From the NCBI GenBank assembly GCA_947476745.1, contig CANJRG010000008.1, positions 109,468-173,467 of the forward strand: DNA of 64,000 bases, read 5' to 3'. This document shows positions 51,743-59,359 of the stretch, one piece after another. This DNA comes from Acidimicrobiia bacterium (GTDB taxonomy: Bacteria; Actinomycetota; Acidimicrobiia; Acidimicrobiales; CAIXPF01). Made by a program: the position numbers and the translations under genes. Within the stretch, counting starts at the first letter, position 1. Each line of letters begins with the position of its first letter. Below the pieces are notes generated by a model. It saw only the letters and a program-made list of their open reading frames with translations, did not search any database and was not told where the DNA came from.

Positions 51743-53653
51743 GTGACCTCACCCGCTGCGGACCTCGAAGCAGCGCTCGCCGTGGCAGAGGCGCTCGGCC
51801 ACGCCCTCATGCTGGTCGATTCCGAGGGCCTCGTCCGGGTGGCGGACGAACGCGCCGCGGAGCTGAGCGGGCTACCGTCGGAGCGGTCGAGCACCCTCGA
51901 GTGGGCTGCGGCCTGGGAGGGCTGTCTCGACGCCGAGGGTGAGGTGCTCTCCCGGGACCGCTGGCCATTGCTGCGCTGCCTGCGCTATGGCGAACGGATC
52001 GAACGGACGCTGGTCGGCCGGCCCCGGCCGGAGGGAACCCGGTGGTTGACGATCACCTGCCTTCCGGTGGCCGACGTGGACCATCCCGGGCGGCGTGCCG
52101 CCATCCTGTTGCTCGACGACGTGACCCGCCAACGCAACGACGAACGCCGCCTGCAGAAGGCCCAGGCCCTGCTGGCCTCGGCGTTCGACGCGTCGCCGCA
52201 GGCCATGGTCGTCGGTGGCCGCGAGGGCCGCATCGTCGAGGCCAACGCGGCCTTCGACCGATTCGCCACCGGCCGGGACCGCGGCAACGCCCAGCCCTGG
52301 TGGTCCTTCATCGACCCCGACGACTGGCCGGCCCTGTTCGGCCGGATCGACGAGGTCCAGACCGACCCGTCGGCGGTGCTCGACCTCGAGTGCCGAGGTA
52401 CCGACGTGCACGGCGAGCCGGTGGCCGTGCGGCTGTTCGGGGCGCCGGTGGCCGACCCGTCCCGGGGTGGAAGACCACCGCACCTCGCGGTGCAGATCAG
52501 CGATATCACCGACTTGCGGCGTTCCGAGGCCCGTTACCGCACCTTGGCCGAGACCGTACCGGTTGGTATTTTCGAGATCGACCGTTACGGCCTGCTGGCC
52601 GACGTCACCCCGCTCACCGAGATGATCCTGGCCAGCGGCAGCCCGGTGATCGGCCGGCCGGCGGACTCCTTCGTGCATCCCTCGCAACGGCATCTCGTGC
52701 GGCTGCACTTCGCCAGAGCCCTCGAAGGCCACAGCTCCTCGGCCGAGTTCAACCTGGTGCACGCCGATGGGCGGGACCTGGTGGCGCTCGTCTGTTTCCG
52801 GCCGATGATCGGGCCCAGCGGCAGCGTGGAGAGCGTGATAGGGACCGTGCTCGACCTCACCGAGCAGCTCCAGCTGCAGGACCGGCTGCGCGAACTCGGC
52901 CGTGACATCGAGCTGATCGCCGCCGAGCAGTCCCGGGAGCGGCTCGAGGCGCAGTTGGCCCAGGCCCAGCGCTTCGAGGCCCTGGGTCGCCTGGCCGGCG
53001 GCGTGGCCCACGACTTCAACAACCTGCTCGGCGTCATCTCGAACTACGCCGGGTTCCTGGCCAAACGCCCCGACCTGCCCGATACCCTGCGCCGCGATGT
53101 CGACCAGATCGCCGAGGCCGCGCGCCGCGGTGCCGCCCTGACCCGGCAGCTGTTGCTGTTCTCACGCCGGGAACAGCTCTGTCCGCAACGCACCGACCTC
53201 GGTCAGCTCCTCCGCGAGCTGGCGGCCATGATGACCGGGCCGTTGCGCCCGAAGGTGAAGCTGCGCGTGATCGCAGCATCGGACATCTTCGTGGTCGCCG
53301 ACCCCGGACAGATCGAGCAGATGTTGATCAACCTGCTCATCAACGCCCGCGACGCCCTGCCCGACGATGGCGGCCACATCACCATGTCGGTACGCCGCGA
53401 CGACCCGGAACCCTGCGCCGCCGACGCACCGACCGAGGTCGTGGTGGAGGTCACCGACACCGGCGTCGGCATGACCCCCGACGTGCTCGCCCGCATCTTC
53501 GAGCCGTTCTTCACCACCAAACCCCGCAGCGAGGCCTCCGGGCTCGGCATGGCCACCGTGCAGGGGATCGTCGAGCAGGCCGGCGGCCGGGTGCAGGTCA
53601 CCAGCAGCCCCGGTGCGGGCACCACCGTCGCCATCCGGCTCCCGACCGGCTGA
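51743..53653 (+). CDS. soluble multi-PAS sensor histidine kinase
   Basis: A 636-residue cytoplasmic kinase with no membrane helix. Three PAS-type units can be followed (about 8-130, 140-262, 265-385), then a coiled coil and HisKA domain with phospho-acceptor H423 in GRLAGGVAHDFNNLLGVISNY, and an ATPase domain with NLLINARDAL, DTGVGM, IFEPFFTTK and GLGMATVQGIV. The HDFNN-type H-box is common in hybrid kinases, but no receiver is attached. Start GTG 51743 is the only one before the first PAS. It converges on a LuxR-type regulator with a 3-bp gap, a likely but unproven partner. Confidence 0.9.
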   Translation: MTSPAADLEAALAVAEALGHALMLVDSEGLVRVADERAAELSGLPSERSSTLEWAAAWEGCLDAEGEVLSRDRWPLLRCLRYGERIERTLVGRPRPEGTRWLTITCLPVADVDHPGRRAAILLLDDVTRQRNDERRLQKAQALLASAFDASPQAMVVGGREGRIVEANAAFDRFATGRDRGNAQPWWSFIDPDDWPALFGRIDEVQTDPSAVLDLECRGTDVHGEPVAVRLFGAPVADPSRGGRPPHLAVQISDITDLRRSEARYRTLAETVPVGIFEIDRYGLLADVTPLTEMILASGSPVIGRPADSFVHPSQRHLVRLHFARALEGHSSSAEFNLVHADGRDLVALVCFRPMIGPSGSVESVIGTVLDLTEQLQLQDRLRELGRDIELIAAEQSRERLEAQLAQAQRFEALGRLAGGVAHDFNNLLGVISNYAGFLAKRPDLPDTLRRDVDQIAEAARRGAALTRQLLLFSRREQLCPQRTDLGQLLRELAAMMTGPLRPKVKLRVIAASDIFVVADPGQIEQMLINLLINARDALPDDGGHITMSVRRDDPEPCAADAPTEVVVEVTDTGVGMTPDVLARIFEPFFTTKPRSEASGLGMATVQGIVEQAGGRVQVTSSPGAGTTVAIRLPTG

Positions 53654-53656
53654 GGC

Positions 53657-54331
53657 TCAGAGCAGGCCGCGACGACGGGCGATGGCCACCGCCTCGAGCT
53701 TGGAGTGGGCGGACAGCTTGGTGATGACGCGTTGCACGTGGGCACGCACGGTGTTGCGGCTGATGAACAGCAGTTCCGAGATGGTGTCGGTACCGGCTCC
53801 GTCGGCGAGCAGGCCGAGTACCTCGCGTTCGCGACGGCTGAGCCGGGTGGCCCGAGCGCCCTCCCAACCGGCGACGAGTCCAGTCGAGGCCCCCGCACCG
53901 GTGGCGGGCGGCGTCACCACCGAGCCGGCGACCCGGCCGGCCGGCATGTACGCGGACCGAATGGCGTCCACCAGGTCCTGGGCCGCCCGGTCCTTGGTGA
54001 TGAAGGAGACACAGCCCACCTCAACGGCGGCGCGGGCGGCAGAGGTATCGGCCTGGCCCGTCAGCATCACCACGGGGAGACCCGGATTGGTGGCCCGCAA
54101 CGAGGCGGTGGTCCTCACGCCGCTCTCGTCGGGCAACTGGTAGTCGACGATCACGACATCGGGGCCGGTAGCAGCCACCGAGGCGACAGCATCGGCACTC
54201 GAGCCGGCGACGGCGACCACGTCGATGTCGGCCTCGTCCTCGAGCAGACGCACGAGGCTCTCGAGGAACATGCGGTGATCGTCGACAACGACGACCCGGA
54301 TGGTCTGGCGATCGAGCACGGAAGGCTTCAC
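53657..54331 (-). CDS. NarL/LuxR-type response regulator
   Basis: A 224-residue two-domain regulator. Receiver: VVVVDDHR, phospho-acceptor D63 in IVDYQLPDESG, T91 in MLTG and K113 in FITKD. A Gly/Ala-rich linker leads to a C-terminal LuxR helix-turn-helix: LSRREREVLGLLADGAGTDTISELLFISRNTVRAHVQRVITKLSAHSKLEAVAIARRRGLL. All switch residues are present. Such regulators are normally driven by HisKA_3 kinases, whereas the adjacent kinase is HisKA/HDFNN type. The start is GTG 54331. Confidence 0.92.
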   Translation of the reverse strand: MKPSVLDRQTIRVVVVDDHRMFLESLVRLLEDEADIDVVAVAGSSADAVASVAATGPDVVIVDYQLPDESGVRTTASLRATNPGLPVVMLTGQADTSAARAAVEVGCVSFITKDRAAQDLVDAIRSAYMPAGRVAGSVVTPPATGAGASTGLVAGWEGARATRLSRREREVLGLLADGAGTDTISELLFISRNTVRAHVQRVITKLSAHSKLEAVAIARRRGLL

Positions 54332-54457
54332 TAGCCCGCAGATTAGTGGGTTGGCTTGGACAACTGACGCATCTGTGTCGTAGGTCCAATCGCCGCGGCC
54401 GATGCCGTTCGGCCCGCCACGCCGGGCCGGGCGACCCCGGTCACCGGCACCAGGCGG

Positions 54458-55051
54458 TCAGGACACCAGGTGCAGGATCGGGTCGGGCCGGGTGGGGACG
54501 GCCACGTCACCCAGGGGATATCCCAGATAGATCATGGCCACCAGAGTGTCGGTCGGCGCGAACCCGCACAGCGCCCGAACCCCGCGCAGGCCCAGCACCG
54601 CCCCGCTACCCCAGTAGCTCGCCAGCCCGGCGGCGGTGGCCCCGAGCAACAGGTTCTGGACGCCGGCCGCCACTGCGTCACGGTCCTCGACCCGCCGTTC
54701 CTCACCGTCGCCGGCCCCATGGCCCACCGCCACAGCCAGCATCAGCGGGGCCCGCAGGTACTTGCCCTCGGCCTTGGCGATCTTCTCCGGTGCCGCGGCA
54801 GCGGCCCGCAGGTCCTCGGCGACCACCGCACCGAGGCGGCGGCGGGCATCGCCGGTCAGGGCGGCGAAACGCCACGGCCAACTGCGATGGTGGTTCGGGG
54901 CCCACTGGGCCACGTTGCACAGGCGGCGCACCAACTCCACCGGGACCGGCCGTTCAACGTCGATGCGGAGGTTGGTCCGTCGCCGCCGGGCCAGCACCTC
55001 GAACCGGGCCAGCTCGATGGCTGTGGGGTCGAGATCGCCAGGGTTGTGCAC
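54458..55051 (-). CDS. nitroreductase family protein
   Basis: A 197-residue FMN-dependent enzyme of the nitroreductase fold: RRRTNLRIDVERPVPVELVRRLCNVAQWAPNHHRSWPWRF, LLLGATAAGLASYWGSGAVL and MIYLGYPLGD. The NHHRSWPWRF pattern matches small single-domain nitroreductases that use NAD(P)H. GTG 55051 (VHNPGDLD) is taken as the start because the 54 in-frame codons upstream are mostly an 18-bp tandem repeat and non-conserved sequence; GTG codons within the repeat are alternatives. Confidence 0.82.
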   Translation of the reverse strand: MHNPGDLDPTAIELARFEVLARRRRTNLRIDVERPVPVELVRRLCNVAQWAPNHHRSWPWRFAALTGDARRRLGAVVAEDLRAAAAAPEKIAKAEGKYLRAPLMLAVAVGHGAGDGEERRVEDRDAVAAGVQNLLLGATAAGLASYWGSGAVLGLRGVRALCGFAPTDTLVAMIYLGYPLGDVAVPTRPDPILHLVS

Positions 55052-55053
55052 TC

Positions 55054-55107
55054 CGACAGTCTTCACCAGCCCGACACTCTTCACCAGCTCGACACTCTTC
55101 ACCAGGC
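55054..55107. repeat. 18-bp tandem repeat at the nitroreductase start
   Basis: Three copies of an 18-bp unit (core CGACACTCTTCACCAGC), beginning 2 bp upstream of the proposed start on the minus strand. Read in frame it would encode LVKSVG repeats, each with a GTG that could start translation. It lies in the divergent region shared with the LLM gene at 55228. Confidence 0.9.
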
Positions 55108-55227
55108 TCGCACTTCGCCTGATCCGCCGGGCGGGCACCCGGTATCGTCGCGTCGGACCTTGTCGCGGAGGCGAACATGCCGAGGCACCGGGCACCGGGC
55201 AACCGTTCACAGGGGGGTAGGAAGCTC

Positions 55228-56502
55228 ATGAAGTTCGTCTGGTTCAACCTGCAGCCGTGGCCGTATCTGCCGGAGGACTTCCGAGAGAAATACCGATCGG
55301 TATGGGTCGACATCCCCAACACGCTGTTTGACCCCGAGAAGGGCCACGAGCTCTACAACATGTACCTCGACCAGCTCGAGTTCGCCGAGTCGCTGGGCTT
55401 CGACGGCATCGGCTGCAACGAACACCATCAGAACGCCTACGGCCTGATGCCCTCCCCCAACATCATCGCCGCAGGCCTGGCCCGGCGCACCTCCGACGCG
55501 GCGATCTGCGTCATCGGCAACTCCATCGCCCTGTACAATCCGCCGCTGCGGGTGGCCGAGGAGTTCGCCATGCTCGACTGCATCTCCGGCGGCCGGCTGG
55601 TGGCGGGCTTCCCGGTGGGCACCGCCATGGACACCAACTTCACCTACGGCCAGATCCCGGCCCTCACCCGGGACAAGTACGCCGAGGCCCACGACATGAT
55701 CATCCAGGCGTGGACCCGCGACGAGGTGTTCGCGTTCGACGGCAAGTACAACCAGCTGCGCTACGTGAACCTGTGGCCCAAGCCGGTGCAGAAGCCGCAC
55801 CCGCCGATCTACATTCCCGGCGGCGGCTCGATCGAGACGTGGGACTTCTGCCTCGACCACGACTACAACTACAGCTACCTCAGCTTCAACGGGTACAAGG
55901 GCGGCAAGGCCCTGCTCGACGGGTTCTGGGAGCGCCAGGCCGAACGCGGCGATCGCGACGACTCGCCCTACCGCACCAGCTTCGCCCAGATCATGTGCGT
56001 CGCCGACACCGACGAAGAGGCCGAGAAGCTCTACGCCGAGCACGTCCTGTACTTCTTCAACCGGTGCCTGCACGTGTACCCCGGCTTCTCCGACCCCGCC
56101 GGGTACCGCACCGTGGACACCATCAAGGCCGGCAAGCTCAACCAGCTGCGCAAGGAGAACATGGAGATGTTCACCAAGCTCACCTGGAAAGACCTCGTCG
56201 ACGGCGGCTTCGTCATCGCCGGCAGCCCCGACACCGTGGCCGAGCAGATGGAGTACCTGGCCACCTCGCTGCGGGTCGGCACCGTGTTCTGCCTGATGAG
56301 CATCGGCGACATGCCCGACTGGAAGACCCGGTACTCGACGCAGCTGTTCGCCGAGAAGGTCATGCCGCGCCTGCGCAACATCTGGCCCGATCACGACGCC
56401 GAGCAGTGGTGGTGCAAGCCCCTCGCCAACCGGGTCCGCCACGAGGGCGACGACCTGAACCATGCCCGCCGCCACCCCGACACCCCCGAGGGGGTGCTGT
56501 GA
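55228..56502 (+). CDS. LLM-class flavin-dependent oxidoreductase
   Basis: A 424-residue luciferase-like enzyme. MKFVWFNLQPWPYLPEDFREKYRSVWVD, GFDGIGCNEHHQNAYGLMPSPN, LDCISGGRLVAGFPVGTAMD and PIYIPGGGSIETWDF are visible. The NEHH motif and bacterial-luciferase layout place it in the larger LLM oxidoreductases, some of which are monooxygenases. ATG 55228 has GGAAG upstream. Its stop overlaps the next start (GTGA), so it is translationally coupled to an alpha/beta hydrolase; the set may oxidise and then hydrolyse one substrate. Confidence 0.85.
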   Translation: MKFVWFNLQPWPYLPEDFREKYRSVWVDIPNTLFDPEKGHELYNMYLDQLEFAESLGFDGIGCNEHHQNAYGLMPSPNIIAAGLARRTSDAAICVIGNSIALYNPPLRVAEEFAMLDCISGGRLVAGFPVGTAMDTNFTYGQIPALTRDKYAEAHDMIIQAWTRDEVFAFDGKYNQLRYVNLWPKPVQKPHPPIYIPGGGSIETWDFCLDHDYNYSYLSFNGYKGGKALLDGFWERQAERGDRDDSPYRTSFAQIMCVADTDEEAEKLYAEHVLYFFNRCLHVYPGFSDPAGYRTVDTIKAGKLNQLRKENMEMFTKLTWKDLVDGGFVIAGSPDTVAEQMEYLATSLRVGTVFCLMSIGDMPDWKTRYSTQLFAEKVMPRLRNIWPDHDAEQWWCKPLANRVRHEGDDLNHARRHPDTPEGVL

Positions 56503-57299
56503 GCGTCGCTGTCCGCACCGTCACCACACGGCGCGGCATCGAGGCCAAGGTCCGCACCCTGGGGGCGGAGGACAACCCGCCGCTGCTCTACCTGCACGGC
56601 GCCGGCGGGCTGCTGCCCACCGAACCGGTGCTCGACCACCTCGCCGAGCGGTTCGCGGTGTTCGCCCCCGAATGGCCGGGCTTCGGCGAGGAGATGACCG
56701 AGACGCAGATCGAGGACATGCTCGACTTCACCCTGCACGGCTGGGATCTCGTCGATGCGCTCGGTCTCGAACAGCCCTTCCTGGCCGGCCACTCGATGGG
56801 TGGCATGATCGCCGCCGAGATGGCGGCCATCAACCCCGGTGGTCTGCGTGGGCTGGCGCTGCTGGCCGCCGCCGGGCTGTGGCTCGACGACCATCCGGTT
56901 CCGGACATCTTCGCCATGCTGCCCTTCGAGCTGGCCGAGGTGCTCTTCGCCGATCCGAGGGCCGGCGAGAAGGTGCTGACCGCGGGGCTGGACTTCGCCG
57001 ACGACGACGCTCTCAAGCGCTTCCTGGTGGGCAACGCCCGCAAGCTGGGCACGGCGGGCAAGATCCTCTTCCCCATCCCCAACCGCCGGTTGTCCAAGCG
57101 CCTGTACCGGGTCACCACCCCGACGGTGCTGGTGTGGGGGGCGGCGGACAAGCTGCTGCCGACCGTCTACGCCGAGCGTTACCGGGAGTTGCTGACGGCC
57201 ACCGCCGCCGAACTGCGGATCGTCGAGGGCGCCGCCCACATGCTGCCCTACGAACAGCCGGAGGCCACCGCCGCAGCCGTCGCCGGCCTGCTCGGCTGA
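56499..57299 (+). CDS. alpha/beta hydrolase
   Basis: A 266-residue hydrolase. LYLHGAGGLLP is the oxyanion-hole strand, GHSMGGM gives nucleophile S99, WGAADKLLP supplies the acidic residue region, and EGAAHMLPYEQP the histidine. The triad is complete. The start GTG 56499 overlaps the LLM stop. Small serine hydrolases of this type act on esters, lactones or C-C bonds of dicarbonyls; ring-opening after an LLM monooxygenase is a reasonable inference. Confidence 0.87.
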   Translation: MSVAVRTVTTRRGIEAKVRTLGAEDNPPLLYLHGAGGLLPTEPVLDHLAERFAVFAPEWPGFGEEMTETQIEDMLDFTLHGWDLVDALGLEQPFLAGHSMGGMIAAEMAAINPGGLRGLALLAAAGLWLDDHPVPDIFAMLPFELAEVLFADPRAGEKVLTAGLDFADDDALKRFLVGNARKLGTAGKILFPIPNRRLSKRLYRVTTPTVLVWGAADKLLPTVYAERYRELLTATAAELRIVEGAAHMLPYEQPEATAAAVAGLLG

Positions 57300-57315
57300 G
57301 CGGGACGGACCGACC

Positions 57316-57849
57316 ATGCCGCGGATGCAGCCCGAGGTCCTCGAGACGTTCCTGCGCGCACCGCACATCGGGGTGCTGTCCACCCTGCGTCGCAACGGCA
57401 TGCCCTACAGCGTGCCGGTGTGGTGGTTGTGGGACGCCACCGACGGCGAGAGAGGGGCGTTCTGGCTCACCGGCACCACCAACCGGGTGTGGTGCCGCCA
57501 GCTCGAGGCCGACCCGCGGGCCTCGTTGTGCATCGAGGCGCTGACCCCGGTCGCCGGCCACGTCGGGGTCGACGGCCTCGCCGAGGCGTACCGTCAGCCG
57601 GCGCTCGACATCTGGCCGATCTCCGGCCGTCTGGCCGACAAGTACGTGGGCCGCGGCGACCCGGCCAACGACGGCGCCGTTGCGGCCTTCGTGGCCAACA
57701 TGCGCACGGAACCCCGCATGTTGTTCCGGCTCGAACCGCAGGACAGGCCCAATGCCGTCCGGGCCATCGACATGCGGGTCTACCGGGGCAAACGGGCTGA
57801 CCGCGCGCACCAGCAGGCCGTCACCAAGCCGGGCGGCACCGCGGGCTGA
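57316..57849 (+). CDS. pyridoxamine-phosphate-oxidase-fold protein
   Basis: A 177-residue split-barrel flavin or F420-binding protein. PHIGVLSTLRRNGMPYSVPVWWLWD is the PPOX N-terminal strand pair, and RVWCRQLEADPRASLCIEA matches the cofactor-binding region. Members in actinobacteria often use F420 or FMN. It lies 16 bp after the hydrolase on the same strand, third gene of the LLM-hydrolase-PPOX set, and could supply reduced cofactor or act on the same substrate. Confidence 0.82.
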   Translation: MPRMQPEVLETFLRAPHIGVLSTLRRNGMPYSVPVWWLWDATDGERGAFWLTGTTNRVWCRQLEADPRASLCIEALTPVAGHVGVDGLAEAYRQPALDIWPISGRLADKYVGRGDPANDGAVAAFVANMRTEPRMLFRLEPQDRPNAVRAIDMRVYRGKRADRAHQQAVTKPGGTAG

Positions 57850-57861
57850 GCGCCATCGGCT

Positions 57862-57906
57862 CGGGCGGCAGCGGGCCGGGCGGCAGCGGGCCGGGCGGCA
57901 GCGGGC
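57862..57906. repeat. 15-bp tandem repeat after the PPOX gene
   Basis: Three exact copies of CGGGCGGCAGCGGGC starting 12 bp after the stop at 57849, with a further partial copy reaching the stop of the convergent small membrane gene. Confidence 0.92.
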
Positions 57907-57913
57907 CGGGCGA

Positions 57914-58132
57914 TCAGACGGCGTCGCGCCGGCCGGCCGGCACGACGCGCCGACGAACCGGCTCGACCCGCCGGCTGGACGCCAGACACGCCGCCAACCC
58001 CACCGGCCACGCCCCTGCGATGCCGAGGGCCAACACCCACGGCGCGGGCCGGGTCAGCACCACGGCCGCGGTTGCCACCACAGCGATTGCGATCCGCCAG
58101 GCCACCACATGGTCACGGAGCCACTGCGTCAT
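57914..58132 (-). CDS. small two-helix membrane protein
   Basis: A 72-residue protein starting MTQWLRDHVVAW with two hydrophobic helices (about 12-29 and 33-51, AIAVVATAAVVL and VLALGIAGAWPVGLAACLA) and an arginine-rich tail. A good ribosome-binding site GGAAGG lies 6-7 bases before the ATG, which supports it as a real gene; the frame is open 28 codons upstream without support. Function is unknown. Confidence 0.6.
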   Translation of the reverse strand: MTQWLRDHVVAWRIAIAVVATAAVVLTRPAPWVLALGIAGAWPVGLAACLASSRRVEPVRRRVVPAGRRDAV

Positions 58133-58225
58133 CTCGTACCTTCCACCCTGCTCGCCGATGCAACGCGAAGGTGACCGTGGCCTGCGGCGCCCACGCAGCA
58201 GTTCCACGGCAGGCATCGCCCGCCC

Positions 58226-58849
58226 TCACCCCGTTGGCATCGGCAGATCCGGGGCGGAAATGAAGAGCTCGAGCAGCCGAACCGCGGCCGGTGCGGTGAC
58301 CCAGCACCCGGTGACCGCCACCGGTGTCGCAGGCAGGGCGAGGTCGACGACCAACCGGTCGTCGCGGTCGGTCGGGTCGTACAGCAGCAGGGCCAGCTCC
58401 GCAGGGCGCACCAGGACCCGCACGGCGAACGGCTCGTCGGCCCACGTCCTGCCCACCTCGGCCAGGTAGGCGGCCACCGGCTCGGGGGGGCGCCATCCCA
58501 ATGCCGCCGCCAGGCGGACCGCAGGGCCGTCATCGGGCCCCGCGGCGGGGTCCCACACGTTGTCCGCCACCCACGCCCAGCGGTGCGAACCCGACCGGGC
58601 GGCGCGCCGCAGCCCGCTGCCCTGCAGCCGGCGGACCAGCTCACGGGCGGGGACCACCTCGACACCGGCGTCGATCGCGACCTGGCGCTGTTCCTCCGTG
58701 ACGTCGTAGTGGTCGCCACCGAAGGACACCCGGTGCAGGCCCAGGTGCGCGGCGAAACGGTGCAGCTCCTCGAGGTCGTGATCCGACGCCAGGTGCGCCC
58801 AGCGTCGTTCCCGCCACCACCAACGCGCCTCGTCGACCATCAGGGCCAT
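58226..58849 (-). CDS. DUF4031 domain protein
   Basis: A 207-residue protein whose first 75 residues are a DUF4031 domain: MALMVDEARWWWRERRWAHLASDHDLEELHRFAAHLGL, FGGDHYDVTEEQRQVAIDAGVEVVPARELVRRL. The remaining part is not recognised and has no signal peptide. The ATG at 58849 is preceded by GGGAGAGC. It is 43 bp downstream of dut. Function unknown. Confidence 0.75.
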   Translation of the reverse strand: MALMVDEARWWWRERRWAHLASDHDLEELHRFAAHLGLHRVSFGGDHYDVTEEQRQVAIDAGVEVVPARELVRRLQGSGLRRAARSGSHRWAWVADNVWDPAAGPDDGPAVRLAAALGWRPPEPVAAYLAEVGRTWADEPFAVRVLVRPAELALLLYDPTDRDDRLVVDLALPATPVAVTGCWVTAPAAVRLLELFISAPDLPMPTG

Positions 58850-58892
58850 GGTCAGCTCTCCCGTCGCCCGGCCGCGGCGTTCCGCCGGCGGG

Positions 58893-59354
58893 TCAACGGC
58901 CGCTGTGTCCCCACCCGGCGACCCCGCGCTCGGAATCGTCGAGGGCGTCGACCTCCACAAACGCCACCGGCTGGAAGCTCATGACCACCAGCTGGGCGAT
59001 CCGGTCGCCCCGCCGAACGGTGTAGGCCTCGGTGGGGTCGGTGTTCACCAGCAGGACCTGCAGCTCGCCGCGGTAGCCCGCGTCGATCAGGCCGGGCGTA
59101 TTGAGGCAGGTCACCCCGTGATTGCGGGCCAGACCGCTGCGCGGCAGGATCAGGCCGCAGCAGCCGAACGGGATGGCGACCGCCAGGCCGGTGCCGACCA
59201 CCCCGCGACCGCCGCCCGGCCCGAGCTCGAGGTCGTGCACCGCCAGCAGGTCGAGCCCGGCGTCGCCGTGGCGGGCCGGCCGGGGCAGCTCGAGCGCACG
59301 GTCGAGCCGCACGACGGCCAACTCGACCGGGTTGGACGATGGATCGGCGTGCAC
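58893..59354 (-). CDS. dut: deoxyuridine 5'-triphosphate nucleotidohydrolase
   Basis: Hydrolyses dUTP to dUMP, keeping uracil out of DNA. The 153-residue trimeric-type enzyme shows motifs 1-4: GDAGLDLLA, PRSGLA, NTPGLIDAGYRGELQV and RGDRIAQLV. Motif 5 is RGVAGWGHSG instead of the usual RG-x-x-GFGSTG, with Trp replacing the Phe that stacks on the uracil. The start GTG 59354 is chosen because conserved sequence begins there and it lies 5 bp after the protease stop; the longer frame runs into that gene. Confidence 0.88.
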   Translation of the reverse strand: MHADPSSNPVELAVVRLDRALELPRPARHGDAGLDLLAVHDLELGPGGGRGVVGTGLAVAIPFGCCGLILPRSGLARNHGVTCLNTPGLIDAGYRGELQVLLVNTDPTEAYTVRRGDRIAQLVVMSFQPVAFVEVDALDDSERGVAGWGHSGR

Positions 59355-59359
59355 GCCCG

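Noticed and set aside
54458..57849. Secondary-metabolite gene cluster
   Set aside because: Only oxidoreductases and hydrolases are present; no assembly-line, precursor or resistance genes are nearby.
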